Assembly: GCA_017406925.1 (NCBI GenBank)
Contig: JAFQXO010000015.1
Coordinates: 1 to 64,000, forward strand
Reading direction: 5' to 3'
From: Eubacterium sp.
GTDB taxonomy: Bacteria; Bacillota; Clostridia; Lachnospirales; Lachnospiraceae
Length of the DNA: 64,000 bases
Shown here piece by piece: positions 7,755-17,169 of the stretch. The notes under the pieces are model-generated. The model was not told the DNA's origin and ran no database searches. It saw only the letters and a list, made by a program, of their open reading frames with translations. Position 1 is the stretch's first letter, and each line of letters opens with the position of its first letter. The position numbers and the translations under genes are program-made.

Positions 7755-9512
7755 TTACATCTTCTCTGGTGCTTCAAATCCTAGTAAGTCGATACTTGTC
7801 TCAAGCACTTCTTTGGTTAATTTGATTAGGGCAATGTATCCTGACTTTTTCTCTGCATCCTCTTCCTTCAGTATTTTAGTTCCATGATAGAATCTGTTGA
7901 ATTCATTCGATAGTTCATAGATATACTGACATAGTTTGTGAGGTGCCATTTCTTTCGAAGCTGTTTCAAGTGTGTCAACTATCTGTGTCAATTTCAGGCA
8001 CAAATTCACGTTTTCATCAGAATCTGGGGTGTTTATATGACATTCGTCAAGGTTTCCTCCCTCGGCCTGATATTTAGCTAATATCGACTTGATACGCACT
8101 ATAGTATATAGAATGTATGGACCGGTGTTTCCCTCAAATGAAGTGAATTTATCCATATCAAATATATAATCTTTTGATGCTTGATTTGATAGGTCACCAT
8201 ATTTGATAGCCGCTAGTCCAACCATCTCAGCTACTTTCTTCGCCTCATCATCAGACATCGTTTTGTTTTCTTGCATCTTCTCATATACTTTTTCATTGAC
8301 GTCGTCAATCAAGTACTCAAGACGCATAACTCCACCATCACGAGTCTTGAACGGTTTTCCATCTGGACCATTCACTGTTCCGAAGCCAATGTGTTCCATC
8401 GTCTCGTTCTCTGGTGCAAAGCCAGCCTTCTTCGCCACTCTAAATACCTGAAGGAAATGCAATGCTTGACGTTTGTCCGCAATATAGATTGCCGCATCAG
8501 GTTGATAGAGTTTCTCACGCTCAATGATAGTTCCAAGATCTGATGTAGTATAAAGAGCAGCTCCGTTAGATTTTCTAACAATACAAGGTGGATACTCCTT
8601 ATTGTCAGTATCTTCAGCGATGTCTACGACAAGTGCACCATCGCTCTCATAAGCTAGCCCTTTATCTATTAGTTCTTGAATCAAATCCTCAATATATGGA
8701 TCTGCGTCGCTCTCGCCTTTCCAAAGATCGAACTCAACGTTAAGTTTCTTATAGTTTTCTTTGAGATCTGCTATAGAAACATCCATTATGTGTTTCCATA
8801 TGGCACGATATGGCGCATAACCTTCCTGAAGTTTTAGGGTTGCCTCTTCTGCTTTTTTCTTGAACTCTTCGTCTTCTTTAGATTTGGCACTTGCTGTAGG
8901 ATAAATATCCTCCAACTCTGAAATCGTAAAAGGTGCCTCCTTAGGATACTCACCTTCATAAGACTCATCAAAATATACCAAATCAGGTTTGCGTTCCTTT
9001 AGTTCCATTATGATAAGTCCGATTTGGAGACCCCAGTCACCAAGATGTACGTCGCCAATAACTTCGTTACCCATATAACGCTTGATTCGTTTAAGACTCT
9101 CGCCTATAACTGCTGTACGAAGATGACCTACGTGGAGTGGTTTGGCAACATTGGCTCCGCCATAATCAAGAATAATCTTTTCGTTTTCTTCCGTGATGCC
9201 AAACTTTTCAGCATCTGACATTTTATTTAAATAGTCCGCAATAAAATCAGGTTTCAAATTGATATTTATGAAGCCTGGATTCACTGCTTCCACTGATTCG
9301 AAATCGCTAGTGTCGAGTTTCTCGACCACATCGTTCGCAATCTGGATAGGTGCTTTCTTATACTGCTTGGCGCCAGCCATAGCACCGTTACACTGATACT
9401 GGCAAAGGTCTGGTCTGTTAGAAACAACCACCTGCGCCAAACTCTCATCGTAACCGGCATCTATGAAAGCCTTCTTAAATTTTTCTGTGATAAGTTCCTG
9501 TATCTTTTTCAC
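7755..9512 (-). CDS. argS: Arginyl-tRNA synthetase
   Basis: 585 residues, slightly longer than most bacterial ArgS. Class I signature: NVAKPLHVGHLRTAVIG around residues 119-135 (the HIGH box is HVGH). KPFKTRDGGVMRL is the family's divergent KMSK region. The anticodon-binding DALR domain ends the protein (YIYELSNEFNRFYHGTKIL). An N-terminal tRNA D-loop-binding domain precedes the catalytic core. It charges tRNA-Arg; a tRNA-Arg gene also lies at 57434. The ATG overlaps the stop of the upstream pyrophosphorylase gene by one base. Last gene before a terminator. Confidence 0.97.
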   Translation of the reverse strand: MKKIQELITEKFKKAFIDAGYDESLAQVVVSNRPDLCQYQCNGAMAGAKQYKKAPIQIANDVVEKLDTSDFESVEAVNPGFININLKPDFIADYLNKMSDAEKFGITEENEKIILDYGGANVAKPLHVGHLRTAVIGESLKRIKRYMGNEVIGDVHLGDWGLQIGLIIMELKERKPDLVYFDESYEGEYPKEAPFTISELEDIYPTASAKSKEDEEFKKKAEEATLKLQEGYAPYRAIWKHIMDVSIADLKENYKKLNVEFDLWKGESDADPYIEDLIQELIDKGLAYESDGALVVDIAEDTDNKEYPPCIVRKSNGAALYTTSDLGTIIEREKLYQPDAAIYIADKRQALHFLQVFRVAKKAGFAPENETMEHIGFGTVNGPDGKPFKTRDGGVMRLEYLIDDVNEKVYEKMQENKTMSDDEAKKVAEMVGLAAIKYGDLSNQASKDYIFDMDKFTSFEGNTGPYILYTIVRIKSILAKYQAEGGNLDECHINTPDSDENVNLCLKLTQIVDTLETASKEMAPHKLCQYIYELSNEFNRFYHGTKILKEEDAEKKSGYIALIKLTKEVLETSIDLLGFEAPEKM

Positions 9513-10741
9513 TATAGTTCTACTCCGTTTAGTTTTAGCAATTCTTTTGCTGTATCAACCGAATCCACACCTGTTCGATTTTTAATAGGCGCGAATTCTT
9601 TCTTTCTATCTACCTCATACGCGAGGCAATCATCCATCTGATGAACCATGTCGAGAATAAGCGTCTCAAACTTAAAGCCGTTCTCCTCTTCAGGACGAAC
9701 TGTATTTCCATCATCGTCCACATGAACGATTTTCTTTCTGACAACATGCACTGGCATATTAGTCTCAACATTCTTTTCAAGATCTTCGATTGTGAAAAGA
9801 TAGTTTAATGTCACACCATAGTTGTAAGCATACTCACCTGTGTCGAGTTTCTGATGCGCCATCTCATCTGTAAGTTCATAGTACTCGACAATAGATGGTT
9901 TGCCATCTTCAAGACACATACAACCCACACGCTCTGTAGGTTCTGTCTTCGCTACAACTTTAGATGCACTTCTGTAATCACCATCAATCATCGCTCCGAC
10001 AAATACTGGATCTGCCATTCTCTGAAGAACATTGTCCACAGAAAAAGCGTTGAGATATTTCACTCCCACCTCTTTGGCCTTGTCTCTAAGACCTGCATTG
10101 ATGAGTGATATATACCAACCACCATTGCCATTAGGCGATGTGGCTACTCTATCTTTTTCTTCCAAGAAAATCTTTCCATTAAAATCACAAGCTGGAGCCA
10201 TTTCCTGCTTGAAGAAATCAATAAAATCTGGATTGTATCCGAAGTATGCATGTTCCTCGAAAAATGCTCTCGTATCAGCATCATTCTTTTCGCTAGTCAT
10301 AATGAAAAATGGAATCCATTTTCCTGCCTTGTCTACGACATCCATAAGGTTGTTCACTATACATTCGAAAATAAATAAGTCTTTAGTCTCTCCTATATTG
10401 AACATTCCTTTTGGCTTATCAGAACCTAGTCTCGTTCCCATGCCACCGGCCAAGAGAAGCGCTGCTACCTCACCTTTTTCGATAGCCTCTAATCCCACTT
10501 GTTCAAAACGTGTATGATTATCAGCGATGTCCTTAATGGAAGCGACATCTCTAATAGGGGTAATCTCACCCTTAGGTGATGCATCTCCCTCATTATCAAT
10601 CGTATCAATTAAACTAAAGTCAATCTCAGAAATCTGTTCGAGCAATTTTTCTCTCTGCTCATCAGACAACTCATCATAGAACTTTAGTAACTGTTCCTGA
10701 TTCTTTTCTTTTAGTAGTGTTTTAACTTCTTCTAATTTCAT
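9512..10741 (-). CDS. UDP-sugar pyrophosphorylase (UDPGP type, eukaryotic UAP1-like)
   Basis: 409 residues. The nucleotide-binding loop LLLAGGMGTRLGSDKPKGMF lies at about residues 94-113, and SPNGNGGWY near 200 is the uridine-binding motif of the UDP-N-acetylglucosamine/UDP-glucose pyrophosphorylase family. The reaction is UTP plus sugar-1-phosphate to UDP-sugar. This is the eukaryote-like family, not GlmU or GalU. Either UDP-GlcNAc or UDP-Glc/Gal is possible as product. It sits between a protein kinase gene (4-base gap) and argS (one-base overlap). Confidence 0.87.
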   Translation of the reverse strand: MKLEEVKTLLKEKNQEQLLKFYDELSDEQREKLLEQISEIDFSLIDTIDNEGDASPKGEITPIRDVASIKDIADNHTRFEQVGLEAIEKGEVAALLLAGGMGTRLGSDKPKGMFNIGETKDLFIFECIVNNLMDVVDKAGKWIPFFIMTSEKNDADTRAFFEEHAYFGYNPDFIDFFKQEMAPACDFNGKIFLEEKDRVATSPNGNGGWYISLINAGLRDKAKEVGVKYLNAFSVDNVLQRMADPVFVGAMIDGDYRSASKVVAKTEPTERVGCMCLEDGKPSIVEYYELTDEMAHQKLDTGEYAYNYGVTLNYLFTIEDLEKNVETNMPVHVVRKKIVHVDDDGNTVRPEEENGFKFETLILDMVHQMDDCLAYEVDRKKEFAPIKNRTGVDSVDTAKELLKLNGVEL

Positions 10742-10745
10742 TGTT

Positions 10746-11522
10746 CTATAACCTCTTTAGAACTTCTAACACATTCTGATATCTTTTTTCTGGCTCGACT
10801 CGTGTGCATTTTGCAATGATTCTTCGCATTCCAAACGGAATCCTCAGAGACATATTGCCGAAGGCATACTTATGACCTGTCAGCAAATAATAAATCGTCG
10901 TACCCACGCCATAGATGTCAGTTCGTATATCTGTATTATAAATGCTTCTGCCCAATCTGTCACCGAACTGTTCTGGCGCCGCAAAACCACGACTGCCCAT
11001 AGCCATCTCTCCGAGTTCTATCTCTTTTGAGTATCGCTTGGCTACGCCAAAATCTATAAGTTTCACTCTTCCGTCGTCCATCAAAATGATATTCGACGGC
11101 TTTAAGTCGCGATAAACTATCGGCGGATCCAGTGAATGCAAATAGTAAAGTCCACTGCAAACCTGTCTCATTACAGCCTTTACATCTCGTAACTTCATCG
11201 GACCGTTGCGTTCGATTAGTTCTTTTAGATTCGTACCACTAACATATTCCATCACTAGATAAAAATCATTTTCGACTTTTATCAAATTTCTAATCTGTGG
11301 TAACACTGGGTGACTCGTGTACCTAAGGACATTTAGTTCCCGTTCGAGTCCTTCCACCAAATGTTCGCTGTTCGCAGGGTCGGATGTGATATAACGTTTG
11401 AGTGCAATAATCTCTCCAGTGTTAATGTCCTTCGCCTTGTAGACTTTGGCACTTCCACCTTTGCCTTTAAGCGAGAGCACATAATAACGTCCGCCCACAA
11501 CTTCATTTAAAATATTTTTCAT
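10746..11522 (-). CDS. Hanks-type serine/threonine protein kinase, soluble
   Basis: 258 residues, a bare kinase domain without membrane span or PASTA repeats. The Gly-rich loop is KGKGGSAKVY at about 19-28, the ATP Lys is Lys42 (IALKRY), and the catalytic loop is YRDLKPSN at 138-144 (Asp139, Lys141, Asn144), with Tyr replacing His of HRD. DFG is at 157-159 and the APE equivalent is AAPEQ near 180. The family phosphorylates Ser/Thr of cytoplasmic proteins; the targets are unknown. It follows carB by 30 bases and is probably in the same transcript as the pyrophosphorylase and argS. Its ribosome binding site lies in a hairpin (11524-11540). Confidence 0.93.
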   Translation of the reverse strand: MKNILNEVVGGRYYVLSLKGKGGSAKVYKAKDINTGEIIALKRYITSDPANSEHLVEGLERELNVLRYTSHPVLPQIRNLIKVENDFYLVMEYVSGTNLKELIERNGPMKLRDVKAVMRQVCSGLYYLHSLDPPIVYRDLKPSNIILMDDGRVKLIDFGVAKRYSKEIELGEMAMGSRGFAAPEQFGDRLGRSIYNTDIRTDIYGVGTTIYYLLTGHKYAFGNMSLRIPFGMRRIIAKCTRVEPEKRYQNVLEVLKRL

Positions 11523-11523
11523 G

Positions 11524-11540
11524 GCAACCTTTCCGGTTGC
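11524..11540 (-). promoter_or_regulatory. Hairpin enclosing the kinase ribosome binding site
   Basis: On the minus strand GCAACC-GGAAA-GGTTGC immediately precedes the kinase ATG. The only Shine-Dalgarno-like sequence (GGAAAGG) forms the loop and the first part of the 3' arm of this 6-bp stem, so folding would hide it. No alternative start with a better site is seen nearby. Confidence 0.45.
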
Positions 11541-11552
11541 GTCTCTCTTCGA

Positions 11553-14500
11553 TTAGTTGATTGTCGCGATGTCGACGATAGTCATATTCTTATCAGCTTC
11601 CGACTCGAGACTCTCCAAAAGCGCCTCCACGGTATCAAGACTTGTAAAGCAGTTAACTCCAGTTTCAATCGCCGTACGTCTGATTAAGAAACCATCACGA
11701 TTCTTGTCGCGACCCTGTGTTGGTGTGTCTACGACAATGTCAATCTTATGCTCAAGAAGCAAGTCCATTACGGTAGGTGCTTCCTGGTTAATTTTATTTA
11801 CCTTAATAGCGTTCACGCCATTAGCTCTCAACTTCTCAGCTGTAGATCTTGTGGCATAAATTTCGTATCCCAATTTCTCAAAACGCTTTGCCAAAGGCAC
11901 CATTTCTTCCTTATCTGCATCATTTACTGAGATAATCATCTTCTTATGATGTGGAAGTTCCACACCTGAGCCGAGGAAGGCTTTGTAAAGTGCCTCGTCA
12001 AATGACTGCGCTATACCTAGACACTCACCTGTCGACTTCATCTCTGGTCCAAGACTTGTCTCAGCTCCACGAATCTTTTCGAAACTGAACACTGGCATCT
12101 TGATAGCATAATAATCAGCATTTGGCTGCAAGCCGGGCTTAAAGCCTTGGTTCTCGATGCTCTCGCCAATAATACATTTAGTCGCAAGTTTTACAATAGG
12201 AATACCTGTAACTTTTGAAATGTATGGAACTGTACGAGATGAACGAGGGTTTACCTCAATGACATAAACCTGACCGTCACACACGATAAACTGGATATTA
12301 ATCATACCCTTTACATGAAGTGACATTGCAAGTTTCTCAGTATAATCTTCAATAGTTTTTATAATATCCTCATCCAGTGTGTATGTTGGATAAACCGAGA
12401 TACTGTCACCTGAGTGAACACCTGCTCTCTCGATATGCTCCATTACACCTGGAATCAAAATGTTATTGCCATCGCAGATGGCATCTACTTCTACCTCTGT
12501 GCCCTGTAAATATTTGTCGACCAAGATAGGATGATCCTGGGCAATGCGGTTTATGATTTCCATAAACTCATCAATCTCTTTGTCGTCAGTTGCGATTTGC
12601 ATACCCTGACCACCGAGCACGTATGATGGGCGAACCAAAACTGGATAGCCAAGTTCGTTAGCCACCTTCTTCGCTTCTTCCGCAGTAAATACTGTGCCAC
12701 CTGTAGGACGAGGGATTCCACACTTCTCAAGAATCTCATCAAATAGTTCGCGATCCTCTGCAGCATCCACATCCTCAGCCTTTGTTCCAAGGATAGGCAC
12801 TCCCATCTTCATAAGTGACTCAGTGAGCTTGATGGCTGTCTGTCCACCAAACTGAACTACTGCACCATCTGGTTTTTCTATATTAACTATGTTCTCGACA
12901 TCCTCTGGTGTTAGAGGTTCGAAATACAATTTATCCGCGATATCAAAGTCAGTCGAAACTGTCTCTGGGTTGTTGTTAACAATGATAGTCTCGAAGCCAG
13001 CATCCTTGAATGCCCAAGTACAATGAACTGAACAGAAGTCAAACTCGATACCTTGTCCGATACGGATAGGACCTGACCCGAGAACCAATACCTTCTTAGG
13101 TGGGTTTGTCTCTGCCGCTTCATTTTCACCACCATATACAGAATAATAATATGGTGTGGCAGCCTCAAACTCGGCCGCACATGTATCTACCATCTTGTAT
13201 GCCGCTGTGATGTCATTGTCATAGCGCATCTGCTTGATTTCATCTTCAGTCTTGCCAGTCAATCGAGCTATGACAGTATCAGGAAATTCAATACGCTTCG
13301 CTTCTCTTAGAAGGTCAACTGTCAACTCTTCGTTCTTGAGCGCATCTTCCATCTCTACCAAAATGGCAATCTTATCGATAAACCAATTGTCTATCATAGT
13401 CACTTCGTGGATGTGCTCGTATGACACGCCACGTCTGATAGCTTCAGCCACCACCCAGATTCGTCTATCGTCTACCTTATGAAGCATATCTTCCAGTTCA
13501 TCGTCATCTAAACCAGAGAAATCGTAGTCAAGCAAGCACTCAACATGCTGCTCAAGTGAACGAATAGCTTTCATAAGTGCGCCTTCGAAGTTATTACAAA
13601 TACTCATAACCTCGCCGGTAGCCTTCATCTGCGTCGTAAGTTTCCTACTAGCAGTAATAAACTTGTCAAATGGTAGCCTTGGAATCTTGACTACGCAGTA
13701 GTCAAGCGTAGGCTCGAAGCTGGCATATGTCTTCTGAGTGATAGCATTCTTAATCTCATCGAGCGTATATCCGATGGCAATCTTTGCTGCCACCTTTGCG
13801 ATAGGATATCCTGTGGCTTTAGAAGCCAATGCTGATGAACGACTTACACGAGGGTTTACCTCGATAACACAATACTCAAAAGTTTCCGGATGAAGCGCGT
13901 ACTGCACATTACATCCACCTGTTATTCCAAGCTCATTTATAATGTTAAGAGCTGATGTTCTAAGCATCTGGTGCTCTTTGTCTCCCAAAGTCTGAGAAGG
14001 CGCCACTACGATACTGTCACCTGTATGGACACCGACTGGATCGATGTTTTCCATATTACAAACAGTGATGCAGTTTCCAGCAGAATCTCTCATCACCTCA
14101 TACTCAATCTCTTTCCAACCAGCGATACATTTCTCAACGAGAACTTGTCCCACTCTCGAAAGTCTAAGTCCATTTTCAAGAATCTCTTCCAACTCAAACT
14201 GGTTATGCGCAATTCCGCCACCACTTCCACCTAATGTGTATGCTGGACGAAGTACTACTGGATAACCAATCTTGTTAGTAAACTCAATACCTTCCTGAAT
14301 ACTCTCCACTACTAATGAAGGTGCACAAGGCTCGTCTATCTTTTCCATAGTCTCTTTAAACTCGAGACGGTCCTCAGCCTTCTTGATAGTCTCTCTGGTT
14401 GTACCAATGAGACGACAGTTATTCTCTTCCAAGATACCTGTCTCAGCGATTTCCATTGCAAGGTTAAGACCTGCCTGGCCACCGAGTGTTGGAAGAATAC

Positions 14501-14753
14501 TGTCTGGCTTTTCTTTTTCTATAATCTTTTTAAGGATAGGAACTGTAAGAGGCTCAACATAAACCTCATCAGCGATATCCTTGTCTGTCATAATTGTAGC
14601 TGGGTTAGAGTTTAGAAGAACTACCTCTATGCCTTCCTCTTTCAGAGAACGGCAAGCCTGAGTTCCAGCGTAATCAAACTCTGCAGCCTGTCCTATAACG
14701 ATGGGACCTGAACCAATGACTAATACTTTCTTAATGCTTTCATCTCTAGCCAT
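11553..14753 (-). CDS. carB: Carbamoyl-phosphate synthase large subunit
   Basis: 1066 residues, the expected length. It has the duplicated ATP-grasp halves: the first starts VLVIGSGPIVIGQAAEFDYA near residue 10, the second repeats VLVLGSGPIRIGQGIEFDF near 556. Each half carries the VRPAYTLGG or VRPSYVLGG and EVNPR motifs. A C-terminal MGS-like allosteric domain ends the chain. It uses ammonia from CarA, bicarbonate and two ATP to form carbamoyl phosphate for pyrimidine and arginine synthesis. Its ATG shares one base with the carA stop. Confidence 0.98.
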   Translation of the reverse strand: MARDESIKKVLVIGSGPIVIGQAAEFDYAGTQACRSLKEEGIEVVLLNSNPATIMTDKDIADEVYVEPLTVPILKKIIEKEKPDSILPTLGGQAGLNLAMEIAETGILEENNCRLIGTTRETIKKAEDRLEFKETMEKIDEPCAPSLVVESIQEGIEFTNKIGYPVVLRPAYTLGGSGGGIAHNQFELEEILENGLRLSRVGQVLVEKCIAGWKEIEYEVMRDSAGNCITVCNMENIDPVGVHTGDSIVVAPSQTLGDKEHQMLRTSALNIINELGITGGCNVQYALHPETFEYCVIEVNPRVSRSSALASKATGYPIAKVAAKIAIGYTLDEIKNAITQKTYASFEPTLDYCVVKIPRLPFDKFITASRKLTTQMKATGEVMSICNNFEGALMKAIRSLEQHVECLLDYDFSGLDDDELEDMLHKVDDRRIWVVAEAIRRGVSYEHIHEVTMIDNWFIDKIAILVEMEDALKNEELTVDLLREAKRIEFPDTVIARLTGKTEDEIKQMRYDNDITAAYKMVDTCAAEFEAATPYYYSVYGGENEAAETNPPKKVLVLGSGPIRIGQGIEFDFCSVHCTWAFKDAGFETIIVNNNPETVSTDFDIADKLYFEPLTPEDVENIVNIEKPDGAVVQFGGQTAIKLTESLMKMGVPILGTKAEDVDAAEDRELFDEILEKCGIPRPTGGTVFTAEEAKKVANELGYPVLVRPSYVLGGQGMQIATDDKEIDEFMEIINRIAQDHPILVDKYLQGTEVEVDAICDGNNILIPGVMEHIERAGVHSGDSISVYPTYTLDEDIIKTIEDYTEKLAMSLHVKGMINIQFIVCDGQVYVIEVNPRSSRTVPYISKVTGIPIVKLATKCIIGESIENQGFKPGLQPNADYYAIKMPVFSFEKIRGAETSLGPEMKSTGECLGIAQSFDEALYKAFLGSGVELPHHKKMIISVNDADKEEMVPLAKRFEKLGYEIYATRSTAEKLRANGVNAIKVNKINQEAPTVMDLLLEHKIDIVVDTPTQGRDKNRDGFLIRRTAIETGVNCFTSLDTVEALLESLESEADKNMTIVDIATIN

Positions 14754-15838
14754 TATTTCGCACCTCCCATCATTTTTATAAACTCACCAAAGAGAAGCTC
14801 TGAATCCTGTGGTCCAGGACAAGCCTCTGGGTGAAACTGTACTGTAAAGATATTTTTGTCTTTATATCTAAGACCTTCTACAGTCTTGTCATTAACATTG
14901 ACGAAGGCAACCTTTGCTATACTCTCGTCCACGCTGTCTGCATCAACCATATAACCATGGTTCTGAGACGAAATGTAAACATGCTTAGAATCCAAGTCGA
15001 TGACTGGATGGTTACCACCTCTGTGACCATACTTCATCTTCTTGGTGTCGAAGCCCATAGCGAGCGCCATTAACTGATGACCTAGACAAATAGCAAAGAT
15101 TGGGATGTCCGTGTCATACAGTTTCTTAATCTGTTCAATTTCATATTCACATTCTTTGGGATCTCCGGGACCGTTTGATAGCATAATGCCGTCCGGATTA
15201 GACGCGATGATATCCTCTGCACTAGTTCTGCATGGATAAACAGTTACATCGCAACCGAGCTTCTGAAGAGACTCGGCTATATTGTTCTTGGCTCCGACAT
15301 CTAAGAGCGCAACTTTGTACTTCTTCTCAGTGTCGATAGGCTCAAGTTCTTTCTTTTCTTTGGTTGATACCTCGTCAACTACACCTGTGACTTTGTATTC
15401 TTTAATCTTAGGTAAAATGGCTTCGATATCGTCATACTTTTTAGTAGTAATCATGCCATTCATAGTACCCTTCTGTCGAAGGATTTTAGTGAGCGCACGT
15501 GTATCAATTCCTGCGATACCAGGTATGTCATTGTCCTTCAAAAAATCCTGAATAGAACCCTCTGACCTAAAGTTACTATGTGTGCGGCTAAGTTCATGGA
15601 CTATATATGCATCCGGCCATGGCTTAAGTGATTCCATGTCCTCGTAACATATTCCATAATTTCCTATCAAAGGATACGTCATACATACTGCCTGTCCCGC
15701 ATAAGATGGGTCAGTCAGCACTTCTAGATACCCCCACATTGAAGTGTTAAAAACCACTTCGCTGATAACTTCTTTTTCAGTTCCAATCGATTTACCTTCA
15801 AAGACGGTTCCGTCCTCTAAGATAAGGTAAGCTTTCAT
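14753..15838 (-). CDS. carA: Carbamoyl-phosphate synthase small (glutaminase) subunit
   Basis: 361 residues. An N-terminal CPSase domain starts MKAYLILEDGTVFEGKSIG. A class I glutamine amidotransferase domain follows, with the nucleophile in AICLGHQLMALA and the His/Glu of the triad in FHPEACPGP. It hydrolyses glutamine and channels ammonia to CarB. FNTSMWGY replaces the usual FNTGMTGY, a conservative oddity. The 5' leader is about 55 bases and holds a TTTGAGT/ACTCAAA stem (15866-15892), but no PyrR-type attenuator is apparent. Confidence 0.97.
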   Translation of the reverse strand: MKAYLILEDGTVFEGKSIGTEKEVISEVVFNTSMWGYLEVLTDPSYAGQAVCMTYPLIGNYGICYEDMESLKPWPDAYIVHELSRTHSNFRSEGSIQDFLKDNDIPGIAGIDTRALTKILRQKGTMNGMITTKKYDDIEAILPKIKEYKVTGVVDEVSTKEKKELEPIDTEKKYKVALLDVGAKNNIAESLQKLGCDVTVYPCRTSAEDIIASNPDGIMLSNGPGDPKECEYEIEQIKKLYDTDIPIFAICLGHQLMALAMGFDTKKMKYGHRGGNHPVIDLDSKHVYISSQNHGYMVDADSVDESIAKVAFVNVNDKTVEGLRYKDKNIFTVQFHPEACPGPQDSELLFGEFIKMMGGAK

Positions 15839-15900
15839 ATTTTTCCTCGCTATTTTAGATTCCTTTTTGAGTTCTAGATAAAGATACTCAAATTGACAAG

Positions 15901-15929
15901 ATTATACCAAAAATGGCCCTGTCGTTCAA
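15901..15929 (-). promoter_or_regulatory. carAB promoter
   Basis: TTGAAC and TATAAT with a 17-base spacer on the minus strand, about 63 bases before the carA ATG and directly downstream of the dgt stop. It probably drives carA-carB-kinase-pyrophosphorylase-argS. Confidence 0.85.
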
Positions 15930-15960
15930 TCTATTTTTTTAATAAAATCTACCTTATTTT

Positions 15961-17169
15961 TTAGCCAAAATATGACTCGTATTCTATGTCGTATGGGCTG
16001 TCTGGGAACAAGAATCTATGCAGGTCGATAAAGTAGTCATCAGTCATACTTGCAATGAAATCAACCACTATCTGATTAGGTTCCTCATTGGCGTAGCCAT
16101 CCTCTCCATAGTACTTAGTCATTCGGTTTATATAGTTGATGTGATGACGATAGATTACTGAATCTTTATCACCACTCTTAAGCTGTTTTAAAAGTTCGTA
16201 GTAGACCTCCCTGAACATTGGTTTCACCACACCGTCGTACTTCTTGTTCGTATCGTGGTTCAAGTAGATCTTCTCGTAATTCTCACGCTTCGACACGCTC
16301 AAGTCTTTGTATGCCTGCTCACTCAGGCAAATGTGGTCTTTGCCGTAACTGTTATTAATGATATCAACAGTCAAGTTGTTGATAATCGTAGCGTTCTTGT
16401 CACCAATCATCTCATTGGTGAACTTCTCGTCTGGATTAATAATCTTCGCTGTGATAGCATCCTGACGATCCTTGCCTATGTAGGCAATCATATCCGAAAG
16501 CCTCACCACACATCCTTCAAGAGTCATTGGCACCAAACTCTTGATAGCCTTATCGCCCTCCGTGTAACAAGCCTCCACTTCTTCGTCTATGTCATCGAAA
16601 GTCTTTCCAAGCTTTGGTCTGTACTCCTTCAATTCAAACTCGCCATTGTGACAAAGCGCACCGTCCAAAACCTGAAGACTTATGTTTCTCGCAAATAACT
16701 TATCTAGCACTCTCTCACTCTGAACGTTGTGATTGAAATATCTGCCAGTCTCCTCCTGATAGATATCACTGAGATAGTGCTCGCCAGCATGTCCAAAAGG
16801 CGTATGTCCTATATCGTGCCCCAGGGCAATGGCCTCTATCAAATCAAGGTTAAGTCCAAGCACCTTTCCGATGTTTCTTGCAATTCTCGAAACCAGCTGC
16901 ACATGAAGCGCACGTCTAGTAATGTCGTCATTATTATAGAAAGAAAACACCTGAGTCTTGTCTGCATATCTGTTGTAGTAAGGCAGGTGTATAATCTTCT
17001 CGATATCACGCACGAAAGCAGGTCGCCAAATATTTGGAACATCATGTTCCATATCTCTTCTGATGATATCTTCATCATTACATCTATATGGGTTAACCCA
17101 ATGATTTGCACGATCCTCTTCGATACGCTTTATTAAGTTTTCGTCTACACTGTTGTACTTTAATGCCAT
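15961..17169 (-). CDS. dgt: HD-domain deoxynucleoside triphosphate triphosphohydrolase (dGTPase-like)
   Basis: 402 residues. The HD metal site is clear: RRALHVQLVSRIARN, then LGHDIGHTPFGHAGE at about residues 117-131, and the last ligand in SDMIAYIGKDRQDA. The family cleaves dNTPs, classically dGTP, to nucleoside and triphosphate, trimming dNTP pools; some members are tetrameric and dNTP-activated. It lies in a thyA-folA-nth-dgt cluster with one-base overlaps (TAATG), which fits a role in DNA precursor balance. The exact dNTP preference is not deducible. Confidence 0.88.
   Translation of the reverse strand: MALKYNSVDENLIKRIEEDRANHWVNPYRCNDEDIIRRDMEHDVPNIWRPAFVRDIEKIIHLPYYNRYADKTQVFSFYNNDDITRRALHVQLVSRIARNIGKVLGLNLDLIEAIALGHDIGHTPFGHAGEHYLSDIYQEETGRYFNHNVQSERVLDKLFARNISLQVLDGALCHNGEFELKEYRPKLGKTFDDIDEEVEACYTEGDKAIKSLVPMTLEGCVVRLSDMIAYIGKDRQDAITAKIINPDEKFTNEMIGDKNATIINNLTVDIINNSYGKDHICLSEQAYKDLSVSKRENYEKIYLNHDTNKKYDGVVKPMFREVYYELLKQLKSGDKDSVIYRHHINYINRMTKYYGEDGYANEEPNQIVVDFIASMTDDYFIDLHRFLFPDSPYDIEYESYFG

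Noticed and set aside
11553-14753. Several open frames antisense to or shifted against carB
   Set aside because: They have no ribosome binding site and follow the codon pattern of carB; they are shadows of that gene.
15839-15960. PyrR attenuator or other riboswitch before carA
   Set aside because: The leader is only about 55 bases with one weak AU-rich stem and no terminator or PyrR-binding loop.
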